Source: Clostridia bacterium (lineage in GTDB: Bacteria > Bacillota > Clostridia > Christensenellales > Aristaeellaceae). From it: a stretch of 37,375 nt of DNA. This document shows, piece after piece, positions 24,246 to 32,673 of this stretch. The notes below the pieces were generated by a model. The model was given only the letters and a program-made list of their open reading frames with translations. It ran no database searches and was not told where the DNA came from. The stretch covers positions 1 to 37,375 of the forward strand of contig JAFUFC010000040.1 of the NCBI GenBank assembly GCA_017470095.1, in the 5' to 3' direction. Each line of letters begins with the position of its first letter. Positions within the stretch are counted from its first letter, which is position 1. Position numbers and translations under genes: made by a program.

Positions 24246-24274
24246 ATTATACCATGCCCCGGCCCCCGAAACAA
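24246..24274 (-). promoter_or_regulatory. DUF1846 gene promoter
   Basis: On the minus strand TTGTTT (24269-24274) and TATAAT (24246-24251) are spaced by 17 bases, immediately after the MATE terminator. Confidence 0.7.
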
Positions 24275-24287
24275 GCAAAGAAACAAT

Positions 24288-24321
24288 AAAAAAACCCGGA
24301 TGAAAGGATATTTTCATCCGG
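24288..24321 (-). terminator. MATE gene terminator
   Basis: On the minus strand CCGGATGAAA pairs perfectly with TTTCATCCGG (24312-24321 with 24296-24305) around a 6-base loop, followed by GTTTTTTT. Confidence 0.9.
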
Positions 24322-24340
24322 ATCCATCTTGGGCCGTTCA

Positions 24341-25735
24341 TTACGCCTGCCGCGCTTCCTCCCGCTCCATTCGCCGGATTTTCCGCAGCAGTCCCGTTTG
24401 CAAAACCAAAGCCAGGATGAACGTGCAGCCATCGGCAATGGGCTGGGCCACCTGGATGCCCAGCAGCCCTAAAAATTGGGGCAGCACCGCCACCAGCGGC
24501 AGGAAAAAGAGCCCTTGCCTGGCCAGGGCCACGATGGAAGCCCGCGTGGTCTGGGCGGTAGTCTGCATCATCATATTGGTAATCGTCACAAAGCCGACGG
24601 TGGGCAGGGTGATGCATTGCAGCCGCAGGGCCAGGGCGCCAATCTCGATCACCGCCGGGTCATCCGCCCGGAAGCAGGAAACCACCGCGGGAGCGAACAC
24701 CAACCCCAGCACCGCCATGCAGCACAGGAACACGGTGCTGTATTTTACACAGAAAAAAAAGCCCTTCCGCACCCGGTCATACTTCTTCGCTCCGAAATTA
24801 AAGCCGCACACCGGCTGGAACCCCTGGCCAAAGCCGACCACCAGGGAATTGGCGAACATCATCACCCGGCTGACAATGCTCATGGCGGCAATGGCCGGAT
24901 CGCCAAAGGCCGCGGCGGCGTTGTTAAGCACCGTGGTGGCCACGCTGCCAATGCCCTGCCGAAACAGGGACGGCGCGCCGCCCCGCAGCATTTCCAGCAG
25001 ATAATGGGGCTTGGGGGTGAAATTTTTCCAATGAATTTTCAAGTTATCCGATTTGACAGTGCCCGCAAACAGCAGGCAGAAGGAAATGAACTGGCTCAGG
25101 ATTGTGGCCAGCGCCGCGCCGCTGACGCCCATATCCAACGCAAAAATGAACAGCGGGTCCAGGGCCATATTGATCAAACCGCCGCTGCCGATGCCGATCA
25201 TGGCAAACAGGGCGTTGCCCTGGAAACGCAATTGATTATTGAGCACCAGGGAGGCCGTCATCCAGGGACAGCCGATAAGAATCAAACGGATGTAGGCAGT
25301 GGCGTAGGGCGCGATGGTGTCGGTGGAGCCCAGCAGCCGCACCAGCGGCTGTAGGAAAATCAGGCCCAACCCCATCAGGCAAATGCCCGCCAGCAGCGCC
25401 ATGAAAAAACCGGTGGCAGCCATTTTTTCGGCTTCCCCAGTGTCCTGCTGGCCCAGCGCCCGGGAAATGAAATTGCCGGACCCATGACCGAACATAAACC
25501 CGAAAGCCTGAATAATGGCCATCAGCGGAAAGGCCACGCCCACGGCAGCGGTGGCGCTGGTGGCTGCCGCGCCGCCCGCGGCAATCTGGCCAACAAAAAA
25601 AGTGTCCGCCATATTATAAATGGAAGTGATCATCATGGCCACCATGGTGGGAATGGCCAATTTGAGAATCAGCTTTTCCACCGGCGCGGTGGTCATGGTG
25701 ATCAGTTTCTGGTTCTGCCTGTCATCCGTCTGCAT
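24341..25735 (-). CDS. MATE-family efflux transporter
   Basis: This multidrug and toxin extrusion transporter has 464 residues and about 12 hydrophobic segments, the family's usual size. It opens KLILKLAIPTMVAMMITSIYNMADTFFVGQ, the standard first helix of clostridial MATE proteins (DinF/NorM-like), and the second half repeats the pattern (ALRLQCITLPTVGFVTITNMMMQTTAQTTRASIVALARQG). It exports organic cations by Na+ or H+ antiport; the substrate cannot be told. The start is ATG 25735, with AAGGAA upstream. It is divergent from addA and has its own promoter and terminator. Confidence 0.92.
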   Translation of the reverse strand: MQTDDRQNQKLITMTTAPVEKLILKLAIPTMVAMMITSIYNMADTFFVGQIAAGGAAATSATAAVGVAFPLMAIIQAFGFMFGHGSGNFISRALGQQDTGEAEKMAATGFFMALLAGICLMGLGLIFLQPLVRLLGSTDTIAPYATAYIRLILIGCPWMTASLVLNNQLRFQGNALFAMIGIGSGGLINMALDPLFIFALDMGVSGAALATILSQFISFCLLFAGTVKSDNLKIHWKNFTPKPHYLLEMLRGGAPSLFRQGIGSVATTVLNNAAAAFGDPAIAAMSIVSRVMMFANSLVVGFGQGFQPVCGFNFGAKKYDRVRKGFFFCVKYSTVFLCCMAVLGLVFAPAVVSCFRADDPAVIEIGALALRLQCITLPTVGFVTITNMMMQTTAQTTRASIVALARQGLFFLPLVAVLPQFLGLLGIQVAQPIADGCTFILALVLQTGLLRKIRRMEREEARQA

Positions 25736-25773
25736 GCGTTTGCCACGTTCCTTTTCTTCAGTTTACACCGCCT

Positions 25774-25802
25774 ATTATAGCGCGCCCCGCCCCGGTTTTC
25801 AA
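25774..25802 (-). promoter_or_regulatory. MATE gene promoter
   Basis: On the minus strand TTGAAA (25797-25802) and TATAAT (25774-25779) are spaced by 17 bases. It diverges from the addA promoter 35 bases away. Confidence 0.75.
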
Positions 25803-25836
25803 GAATAGCTTAGGAAAAGGTTTGAACTTATCCCGC

Positions 25837-25865
25837 TTGCCAAGCAGCCCGCCTTGGGGTACAAT
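25837..25865 (+). promoter_or_regulatory. addA promoter
   Basis: TTGCCA (25837-25842) and TACAAT (25860-25865) are spaced by 17 bases, 35 bases before the start codon. Confidence 0.7.
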
Positions 25866-25899
25866 GAAAGCAAATACCGCAAACCCAGGAGGCGAGCAC

Positions 25900-28800
25900 A
25901 TGCAGTGGACGGCAGGGCAGCAATCGGCCATCAACGCACGGAACGACAGCGTGCTGGTCAGCGCCGCGGCAGGATCGGGTAAAACAGCGGTGCTGGTGGA
26001 AAGGGTCATGTCCCTGCTGCGGGAAGGAAAGCAGATCGACCGGATGCTGATCGTCACCTTCACCCGGGCGGCCGCCGGTGAAATGCGGGAGCGCATTGGC
26101 CGCCGGCTGGAAGAAGAAGGCGTCCAAAACGCTCATCTGCGAAGGCAATCCCTGCGGCTGAACCGGGCCGCCATCTGCACATTGCACGTGTTTTGCAATC
26201 GGGTGCTGCGGGAGCATTTTGAAGCCGCGGGGGTGGACCCCATGGCCCGCATCGCCGACGAGGAAAAACTCAGCGCCTTGCGCCGCCGGGCCTTGGATGA
26301 TGTGCTGGAAGCAGCCTACGCGAGCCCAACGGCGAACGAGGAAACCCTCTTTTCTCAATTTGAGGACCCGCAGATCGTGGAGCTGATGGAAAGCCTGTAC
26401 GATTTTCTCATTTCCCGGGCCGATCCCTGGGGCTGGGCGGAGAAAATGTGCAGCGACGGCAGCGCCAGCATGAAAAAATGGCTGCCGATCTTAGGGGAGC
26501 TGTGCGCCGCCAAGCTGGACGGTGCCCGGGAACTGCTGCCCGAAATGGAAAAACTGATCAACCGGGGCGACGGCCCCGCCCGCTACGCCCCCACCTTCCA
26601 AGCGGACGCCGCCCTCACCGCCGCTTTGACAGAAGCATCCGAAAAAGGCGCCCTCACCGGCGGCAAAACGGCTTTCGCCCGGCTCAGCACCAAGAAGGCC
26701 GGACCGGAGGAAAACCCCGACATCGCCGAGCAATTCAAAGCCTTGCGGGAGGAATGGAAGAACCGCATCAAGGAGGCCCGGGAACTGCTGCCCGAGGATC
26801 CGGAAAAGGCGGAAGACGATATCCGCCACACCCTGCCCGCCCTCCGGGCCCTATGCCAGCTCACCCATCGGATGGCCGACGCTTACTTTGATATGAAACA
26901 AGCCCGGAATTACTTGGACTACGGCGATCTGGAGCACCTGACGTTGAAGGCTCTGTCCGACCCCGATGTTCGCGCCGCCGTAGCAGGCAAGTTTGACGCC
27001 CTGTTCATCGACGAATACCAGGATGTGTCCGGTATCCAGGAAGCCATCCTGACCGCCCTGCACGAAGGTAACGAAAATCTTTTGTTTATGGTGGGCGATG
27101 TAAAGCAGAGCATTTATCGCTTCCGCCTGGCCGACCCCACCCTATTTCTGCGCAAGTACCGGGATTATTCCCTGGACGAAAAGGCGAAGCACCGGAAAAT
27201 CCTGCTGCAGCAGAATTTCCGCTCCGATGAAAACGTGCTGCTGGCGGTGAACGAAGTGTTTTCCCACGCCATGCGAGAAAAGGAAACGGAAATCGAATAT
27301 GACGAGGCGGCCATGCTACGTCCCGGCGGCGGCCAGCCCTTGGGCGCGCCGGTGGAAATTCACCTGATCACCGCTCAGGAGGACGCGGACGGCAGCGCAG
27401 GAGAGCTAAAAAAAGGCTATCTTTATGAAGCGGAGTTCGTGGCCAAGCGCATCAAGGAACTGATGCGGTTTTTCACCGTCCGGGAGGGCAATGGCACCCG
27501 GCCCCTGCGCTTTCGGGATATCGCCCTGCTTTTGCGCTATGCCTCTGGCCGGGCCCCCCACATCGCCCGCACCCTGCAAATGCAGGGCATTCCGGTGTAC
27601 AGCGACGCTGACGCCCAGTTTTTTGATCTTCCGGAAGTGGTCGACCTGATGAACCTGCTCCGGGTCATCGATAATCCCTTGCAGGATATCCCGCTTTTGT
27701 CCGCCCTGCGCTGCCCCTGTTTTGCCTTTACAGAGGAGGAATTGGCCCGCATCCGCCTGGTGGAGCGCAAGCCCGGCACGCCTTTTTACGAAGCATTCCT
27801 TTCCGTGATCGAAAAAGAGGACGCTTTGGGCTTAAAAGCCCGGCAGGCCTGGACCCAATTGGAGGATTGGCGTTTTCTTTCCCGGAACCTGACAGTGGAT
27901 CAACTGATTTACCGGGTGCTGGAAGAAAGCGGGCTGTACATGCGCTCCGGCGCTATGGCGGATGGAGAATTGCGGCAAGCCAACCTGCGATTGCTGGCAG
28001 AGCGGGCCCAAGGCGAAAGCGCCAAAGAGGGGCTGAACGCCTTCTTGCGGGAAACGGGCCGGCTGCACCTGAGCGACGACGGCAAATCGGCCAAAACTTT
28101 GGGCGAAAATGAAGATGTGGTGCGTATCCTGACGCTGCATAAATCCAAGGGGCTGGAGTTCCCCGTGGTGTTCCTGCTGGAAATGGCTCGCCCCTTCCGC
28201 AAGGGCGGCGAAGGCCCCTTGCGCCTTCACGCCCAGCATGGCCTGGCCCTGCAATACATCGACGGGGAAAAACGGGTAACAAAAAAGACCTGCGCTTTTG
28301 AAGCCCTGTCTGGCATCGAGGAAAGAGAAGCGCGGGCAGAGGAAGCCAGGCTCCTGTATGTGGGCATGACCCGGGCCCGGGAAAAGCTGATTCTGGTAGG
28401 CTCCCCCAAGCGCCTCGATACCGCCCTGAGCGCCTGGGCCCGTCCGGCCAGCGCCTATGCCGCCGGAGCCGCAGGGTGCATGCTGGACTGGGTCATGACC
28501 AGCCTGGGCGGCTTCCACGAAGGACCGTATACCGGGAAAAACGGCAGCGTATGGCGCATGGCGTACGAACCCGCCGAGGGCTTGACCGCCCCCGCCACGC
28601 CCAAGGTCATCCCTTTGCAGATGGCGGAAAAAGGTGAAATCGACCCTTTGACCCAAGCCCGGATGAGCCGGGAAATTCCCGTGCAGCCACCGCTGAAAAC
28701 GTCGGTCACCGCCATCGCCAAGCAGCTGCGGGAGGACAAGGACGCATGGGAATCCCCCGCAGACAAGCGCAAGCTGCCGCAGGAACCCACAAAACCCGAT

Positions 28801-29298
28801 TTTTTGACAGAGGAAACCATCACCGCCGCCCAACGGGGCACCATCACCCACCGGGTGCTGGGCCTGATCGACTACGCCTTGGTGCGGGAAGGGAAGCTGG
28901 CAAGCGCCCTGGACGTGCTGGAAAAAAAGGGGCTGCTCTCCCCCGCGGAGCGGTCCGCGGTGCGGCTTCCGTGGTTGCGGGGCTTCTTTGCTTCCCCCGT
29001 GGGGCAACGGGCGCTGGATGCCGCCGAGCTCCACCGGGAATGGGCGTTCAACCTGAAAGGCGACCGCCAAATGCTGATTCAGGGTGTGATCGACCTATGC
29101 TTCCTGGAGGATGGCCAATGGGTGCTGCTGGACTATAAAACCGATTACGCCGATGGCGACGAGCTGCTTTCACGCTACACCCTGCAATTGCAATGGTACG
29201 CCCGGGCCCTGCGCCAAATCACCGGCTACCCGGTGAAGGAAATTCAGGTGTTCGGCCTGCGAGCCGGAGAAGGCTATCCTGTGCCGCTCGATCCATAA
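25900..29298 (+). CDS. addA: ATP-dependent helicase/nuclease subunit A
   Basis: This UvrD-like helicase with a C-terminal nuclease has 1132 residues and is one subunit of the AddAB double-strand-break repair enzyme. The Walker A SAAAGSGKTAVLVER is at about 21-35, and FTRAAAGEMRERI is at motif Ia. Walker B is LFIDEYQDVSGIQ and motif III is VGDVKQSIYRFR. Motifs V and VI follow: RILTLHKSKGLEFPVVF, then LLYVGMTRAREKL. The RecB-type nuclease has His984 (GTITHRVLG), Asp1065 (GVIDL), and Asp1078 and Lys1080 (DYKTD), so it looks active. ATG 25900 has CAGGAGG upstream; an ATG at 25822 lies in the promoter region and is rejected. addB, usually just upstream, is not in the window. It is convergent with mnmE, with no clear terminator in the 49-base gap. 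Confidence 0.93.
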   Translation: MQWTAGQQSAINARNDSVLVSAAAGSGKTAVLVERVMSLLREGKQIDRMLIVTFTRAAAGEMRERIGRRLEEEGVQNAHLRRQSLRLNRAAICTLHVFCNRVLREHFEAAGVDPMARIADEEKLSALRRRALDDVLEAAYASPTANEETLFSQFEDPQIVELMESLYDFLISRADPWGWAEKMCSDGSASMKKWLPILGELCAAKLDGARELLPEMEKLINRGDGPARYAPTFQADAALTAALTEASEKGALTGGKTAFARLSTKKAGPEENPDIAEQFKALREEWKNRIKEARELLPEDPEKAEDDIRHTLPALRALCQLTHRMADAYFDMKQARNYLDYGDLEHLTLKALSDPDVRAAVAGKFDALFIDEYQDVSGIQEAILTALHEGNENLLFMVGDVKQSIYRFRLADPTLFLRKYRDYSLDEKAKHRKILLQQNFRSDENVLLAVNEVFSHAMREKETEIEYDEAAMLRPGGGQPLGAPVEIHLITAQEDADGSAGELKKGYLYEAEFVAKRIKELMRFFTVREGNGTRPLRFRDIALLLRYASGRAPHIARTLQMQGIPVYSDADAQFFDLPEVVDLMNLLRVIDNPLQDIPLLSALRCPCFAFTEEELARIRLVERKPGTPFYEAFLSVIEKEDALGLKARQAWTQLEDWRFLSRNLTVDQLIYRVLEESGLYMRSGAMADGELRQANLRLLAERAQGESAKEGLNAFLRETGRLHLSDDGKSAKTLGENEDVVRILTLHKSKGLEFPVVFLLEMARPFRKGGEGPLRLHAQHGLALQYIDGEKRVTKKTCAFEALSGIEEREARAEEARLLYVGMTRAREKLILVGSPKRLDTALSAWARPASAYAAGAAGCMLDWVMTSLGGFHEGPYTGKNGSVWRMAYEPAEGLTAPATPKVIPLQMAEKGEIDPLTQARMSREIPVQPPLKTSVTAIAKQLREDKDAWESPADKRKLPQEPTKPDFLTEETITAAQRGTITHRVLGLIDYALVREGKLASALDVLEKKGLLSPAERSAVRLPWLRGFFASPVGQRALDAAELHREWAFNLKGDRQMLIQGVIDLCFLEDGQWVLLDYKTDYADGDELLSRYTLQLQWYARALRQITGYPVKEIQVFGLRAGEGYPVPLDP

Positions 29299-29347
29299 AA
29301 GATAACGCTGGCAACGGCAGCAAAACCTGATCCTTGCTTCCATGCCC

Positions 29348-30676
29348 CTACTTTCCCACACAGAACCGGGAAAAAATATCGTCAATCAGCTTTTCATCCA
29401 CCTGCTCACCAGTGACCCGACCCAGAACGGCCAGGGCGGCTTGCAAATCGATCACAGCCAGAGACACATCCTCGCCATTTTCACAAATATCCGCCGCGGC
29501 GCGCAGGGCCGCCGCCGCCTGCCGGGCCAGGGCCATGTGGCGCTGCTGGGTCAGGGCGCTTTCCCCCGCTCCCGCGCCAAAGGCGGCCACCCGTTTTTCC
29601 AGTTCCGGAATGCCCTTCCCCGTAGCGGCGGATACCACCACCGGGTGGTCAAAATTCTGAGGATTGAGTACCATAGGCCGGTCGCACTGATTGAGCACGA
29701 TGATCCGGGGACTGTGGGCAGTTTCGCGCAACAGGGCGGTGTCTTCCTCCGTCATGGGCTCGCCAGCGTTAAACACCGTCAGCACCGCGTCGGCCCCGGC
29801 AATAGCCCGTCGGGCCCGGTCGACCCCGATTTGCTCGATGGTGTCGCCACTCTCCCGCAGCCCAGCGGTATCGGAAAAATGCACCCGCAGCCCATCGATC
29901 ATCACATCGGCCCGGATGATATCCCGGGTGGTGCCGGGGATGCTGGTGACGATGGCCCGCTCCTGCCGGGAAAGAGCGTTCAGCAGGCTGGATTTGCCCA
30001 CGTTGGGCCGGCCGCACAGCACCGCTTCGATACCCTGCTCGGCAATGCGGGCGCCACGCTCATCGCAGGCTGCGTCCAGCTTTTCCGCCAGCGCCCGGGC
30101 CCGGGGGCCGATATTCCCTGCGGCCTCTTCAAAGGAAATTTCCTCTGGATAATCGATGGCGGCGGCGGCCCCGGATAAAAGGGCGATCAATTCCTCCTGG
30201 GCGGCACGAATGAAGGCGCTCACGCCCCCGCTTAGCTGCCGCACGGCGGCCCGAGCGGCCCGGTGGCTATCGGCGGAAATCAGGTTCATCACCGCTTCCG
30301 CCCGGCTCAGGTCGATCCGCCCGTTCATGAACGCCCGGCGGGTGAATTCCCCCGGCTCCGCGGCCCGGGCGCCCAGGGCATACAGGGCCCGCAATACGCT
30401 TTGGGCGGCCCAATCGCCCCCGTGCAAATGAATTTCGGCCACGTCTTCCCGGGTGTAGGTCCGGGGCGCGCGCATCAGCACCGCCATGCACTCATCCAGC
30501 GTTTCGCCTTGATAGACAATGTGTCCATAATACAGCCGGTGGCTGTCAAAATCCCGCCGGGACACAAACAGGCTTTGCAGCAGTTTTTCCGCCTCCGGCC
30601 CGCTGACGCGCACAATGGCGATGCCCCCTTCTCCCGGGGCGGTGGCCAGGGCGGCGATGGTGTCGGTATCGTGCAT
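29348..30676 (-). CDS. mnmE: tRNA uridine-34 modification GTPase MnmE
   Basis: This protein of 442 residues works with MnmG to install the cmnm5 group on U34 of tRNAs. The N-terminal folate-binding domain begins DTIAALATAPGEGGIAIVRVSGPEA, and ARAPRTYTREDVAEIHLHGG-like residues follow. The G domain shows GRPNVGKSSLLNAL, IPGTTRD, DTAGLRES and NQCD, where NKxD is usual. The C-terminus is FCVGK, with the catalytic Cys of the C-x-G-K motif. The stop is TAG. ATG 30676 overlaps the preceding kinase stop by one base (TGATG). mnmE is the last gene of the dnaE operon here, whereas it often sits near rnpA or mnmG. Confidence 0.95.
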   Translation of the reverse strand: MHDTDTIAALATAPGEGGIAIVRVSGPEAEKLLQSLFVSRRDFDSHRLYYGHIVYQGETLDECMAVLMRAPRTYTREDVAEIHLHGGDWAAQSVLRALYALGARAAEPGEFTRRAFMNGRIDLSRAEAVMNLISADSHRAARAAVRQLSGGVSAFIRAAQEELIALLSGAAAAIDYPEEISFEEAAGNIGPRARALAEKLDAACDERGARIAEQGIEAVLCGRPNVGKSSLLNALSRQERAIVTSIPGTTRDIIRADVMIDGLRVHFSDTAGLRESGDTIEQIGVDRARRAIAGADAVLTVFNAGEPMTEEDTALLRETAHSPRIIVLNQCDRPMVLNPQNFDHPVVVSAATGKGIPELEKRVAAFGAGAGESALTQQRHMALARQAAAALRAAADICENGEDVSLAVIDLQAALAVLGRVTGEQVDEKLIDDIFSRFCVGK

Positions 30677-31569
30677 CAGAGGGCTTCATCCTTTCGTTCA
30701 TCGGCAATTTTCATGCTCCTGGGCACCTGGCCGTAGAAGGCAGTGAAATCAGCATGGCTTTCCACCGTCAAGTCGCCCCCGGCCTGGCGCAATGTTTCCC
30801 GGGCGATGTACAAGCCCATACCTCGGCCTTCGCCCTTGCCGGATACCCCAGCTTCAAAAATGGCGGCCTGCTTATCCTTCGGGATGGCCGGGCCGTTATT
30901 TTTGACCGTAAAAGAAAAGCCCTTCACATCCTCTGCCAGATCGATGGACAGGGCAGGCGCGGCCGTATCGGCCAAAGCGTCAATGGCGTTATCGATCAGG
31001 TTTGACAGCACCCGGCACATTTCCCAGGCAGGGATGGGCAGGGCATCCCAAGCGGCGTGGACGGACAGATTCACCTGCACGCCCTTTTGCTCCGCCTGGG
31101 CGATTTTCACCCGCAGCAGGGCGTTCACCGGGGCGCAGGCCGTTTTCAACGCCTGGCTCACCTGCTGGATATCGCCATAAACCTGCTCAATATAGCGATT
31201 GGCCTCCTGGTATTCGCCCATTTCGATCAGGCTGTACACCACCTGCAAATGGTTAAGAAAATCGTGCCGCTGGGCCCGTAGAGCGCGGTTCAGATCGCTC
31301 ATTTGATTGACCGTTTCATTCAGTCCCCGCAGCTTGAACCCCATTTTTCTTGCGCGGATGGCTTCCCGGATATCCATCATGGCGCCCCAGGACACCACGA
31401 AGGCCAGCGTGACCACGATAATGTTCCCTGCCGGTCCCCGGAGGGAGGGGTTGGCATCCTCCAGCAAAATCAGCACCGCCAGAGCCACCGCCGCCGCAAT
31501 CTGCAAGGCGTTGATCACAATGGAGTAGAGCGCGGCTTTATTCATATTCAATTGCGGCTGTTTTTTCAC
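30676..31569 (-). CDS. Spo0B-type membrane sensor histidine kinase
   Basis: This protein has 297 residues. Two membrane segments (about 13-36 and 48-66) have almost no external loop, so it probably senses within the membrane or from the cytoplasm. The Spo0B-type alpha-helical phosphotransfer domain carries His102 in QRHDFLNHLQVVYSL. The GHKL ATPase domain has NLIDNAIDAL, the KNNGPAIP box and GEGRGMGLYIARE, all intact. There is no response regulator next to it. The start is GTG at 31569, overlapping the sigma-factor stop (GTGA), with AAGGAG eight bases upstream. Such kinases usually pair with LytTR- or citrate-type regulators. Its position after an anti-sigma and sigma pair suggests it belongs to the same signalling module, but no direct link is visible. 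Confidence 0.85.
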   Translation of the reverse strand: MKKQPQLNMNKAALYSIVINALQIAAAVALAVLILLEDANPSLRGPAGNIIVVTLAFVVSWGAMMDIREAIRARKMGFKLRGLNETVNQMSDLNRALRAQRHDFLNHLQVVYSLIEMGEYQEANRYIEQVYGDIQQVSQALKTACAPVNALLRVKIAQAEQKGVQVNLSVHAAWDALPIPAWEMCRVLSNLIDNAIDALADTAAPALSIDLAEDVKGFSFTVKNNGPAIPKDKQAAIFEAGVSGKGEGRGMGLYIARETLRQAGGDLTVESHADFTAFYGQVPRSMKIADERKDEAL

Positions 31570-32291
31570 GCTTCCATCTCCTTCCGCAGGGTGGTCAAGA
31601 TTCGTTTTTCCATGCGGGACACCTGCATCTGGCTCAACGCCATACGCCGGGCCGTTTCCCGCTGGCTAAATTTTTGTTCATATCGCAGGGACAGCAATTG
31701 CCGTTCCCGATGGGATAAAACGGTCATGGCTTTTTGCAGATCCTGCCGCTGCTCCGATTGCTCAAAGCCCGCTTCAACGCCGCTCAGGCGTTGGGCCAAA
31801 GCGATGCCGTCCTGATCCTCCGCATCCAGGGACAGAACGTCCCCCGCCGCCCGGGCGGACAGCGCAGTCAGCACCTTTGCCATATCCCAAGAGAGGATAT
31901 CGGCCAATTCCCGGGACGTAGGCTCCCGGCGGTGATCCTTCACAAACTGCTCCCGGGCCTGATGGAGCTGGGCCGCTTGCTCATGCACTGCCCGGGGCGT
32001 GCGCAGAAGCTGGGCTTTATCCCGGATATAATTGCGCACCCGGCCGGTGACGGTGGGCGTTACATAGGTAGAAAATTTCATGCCCATGGTCGGATCAAAG
32101 CCTTCCAGCGCCTTGACGCAGGCCATCGCCGCCACCTGGTACAGATCCTCATAATCCACGCCACGGCCAGAAAACCGCCGGGCGATCAGGGCGCACAAAG
32201 GCAGCGCGGCTTCGAGGGCCCCGTTCAGCGCCGCTTTGGATGGGGCGCGGGCATATTCACACGCCAGGGCATGCATGCGTTCACCATCCAT
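31566..32291 (-). CDS. SigB/SigF/SigG-type alternative sigma factor
   Basis: This RNA polymerase sigma factor has 241 residues. Region 2 is at about residues 25-95: ARRFSGRGVDYEDLYQVA, then ALEGFDPTMGMKFSTYVTPTVTGRVRNYIRDK. Region 3 is at about 105-155, with EPTSRELADIL. Region 4 is at about 185-240, with an HTH in KFSQRETARRMALSQMQVSRMEKRIL. This layout is that of group 3 sigma factors for stress or forespore programmes, which are held by RsbW/SpoIIAB-type anti-sigmas, and such a gene lies four bases upstream. It could be a SigB-like stress factor or a diverged forespore factor; the DNA alone does not decide. Its stop overlaps the kinase start. Confidence 0.88.
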   Translation of the reverse strand: MDGERMHALACEYARAPSKAALNGALEAALPLCALIARRFSGRGVDYEDLYQVAAMACVKALEGFDPTMGMKFSTYVTPTVTGRVRNYIRDKAQLLRTPRAVHEQAAQLHQAREQFVKDHRREPTSRELADILSWDMAKVLTALSARAAGDVLSLDAEDQDGIALAQRLSGVEAGFEQSEQRQDLQKAMTVLSHRERQLLSLRYEQKFSQRETARRMALSQMQVSRMEKRILTTLRKEMEA

Positions 32292-32295
32292 GCGC

Positions 32296-32673
32296 TTACA
32301 CCCCGGCCGGCAGGGTCATGTGCACGCCGTGCACCCCGTTTTCATCTCGGTCGATGCACACGTCTTTCACCAGCGTCTGGATGATCAGCCGGGCAATATC
32401 CGCGTCGGCGGGCTCATCCTCTTTCTGGCTTTTGCGCTCCTGGGCAGTCAGGGATACGTGAAGCCCATCCGGCTTTTCCTCGCATTGCAATGTTAACGTC
32501 TCGGCGGCGTAATCCTGGTGCACCAGCAATTCGCAGCTTTCCTCAATGGCGGTGTTCAAATCCTCCACCACGTCCACCGGCAGATCATAAACCGCGCCCA
32601 CGCCTGCCGCCGCCATCCGCAGCACCATATTCCATTCCGCCTTGGCGGGCACCGTCAGCACCATGGGTTTCAT
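32296..32673 (-). CDS. RsbW/SpoIIAB-like anti-sigma factor with degenerate ATPase motifs
   Basis: This protein has 125 residues. Length, position directly before the sigma gene, and the stretch LPVDVVEDLNTAIEESCELLVHQDY fit the anti-sigma GHKL kinase family (RsbW and SpoIIAB have VAVSEACTNAVLHAY-like N boxes). Here the N-box Asn that binds Mg-ATP is replaced (ESCELL), no DxGxG box is seen where KSQKEDEPADAD stands, and the end has GVHGVHMTLP instead of the Gly-rich G2 box. It may therefore bind sigma without acting as a serine kinase. No RsbV/SpoIIAA-like STAS protein is in the window. ATG 32673 overlaps the dnaE stop (ATGA). The family assignment is good, while loss of ATP binding is my inference. 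Confidence 0.7.
   Translation of the reverse strand: MKPMVLTVPAKAEWNMVLRMAAAGVGAVYDLPVDVVEDLNTAIEESCELLVHQDYAAETLTLQCEEKPDGLHVSLTAQERKSQKEDEPADADIARLIIQTLVKDVCIDRDENGVHGVHMTLPAGV

Noticed and set aside
22738-24303. Long plus-strand open frame opposite the DUF1846 gene
   Set aside because: Antisense shadow of a conserved gene in GC-rich DNA, with no promoter or recognisable motif.
25822-25899. Upstream ATG for addA
   Set aside because: It lies before the -35/-10 boxes of the likely promoter and lacks a ribosome site.
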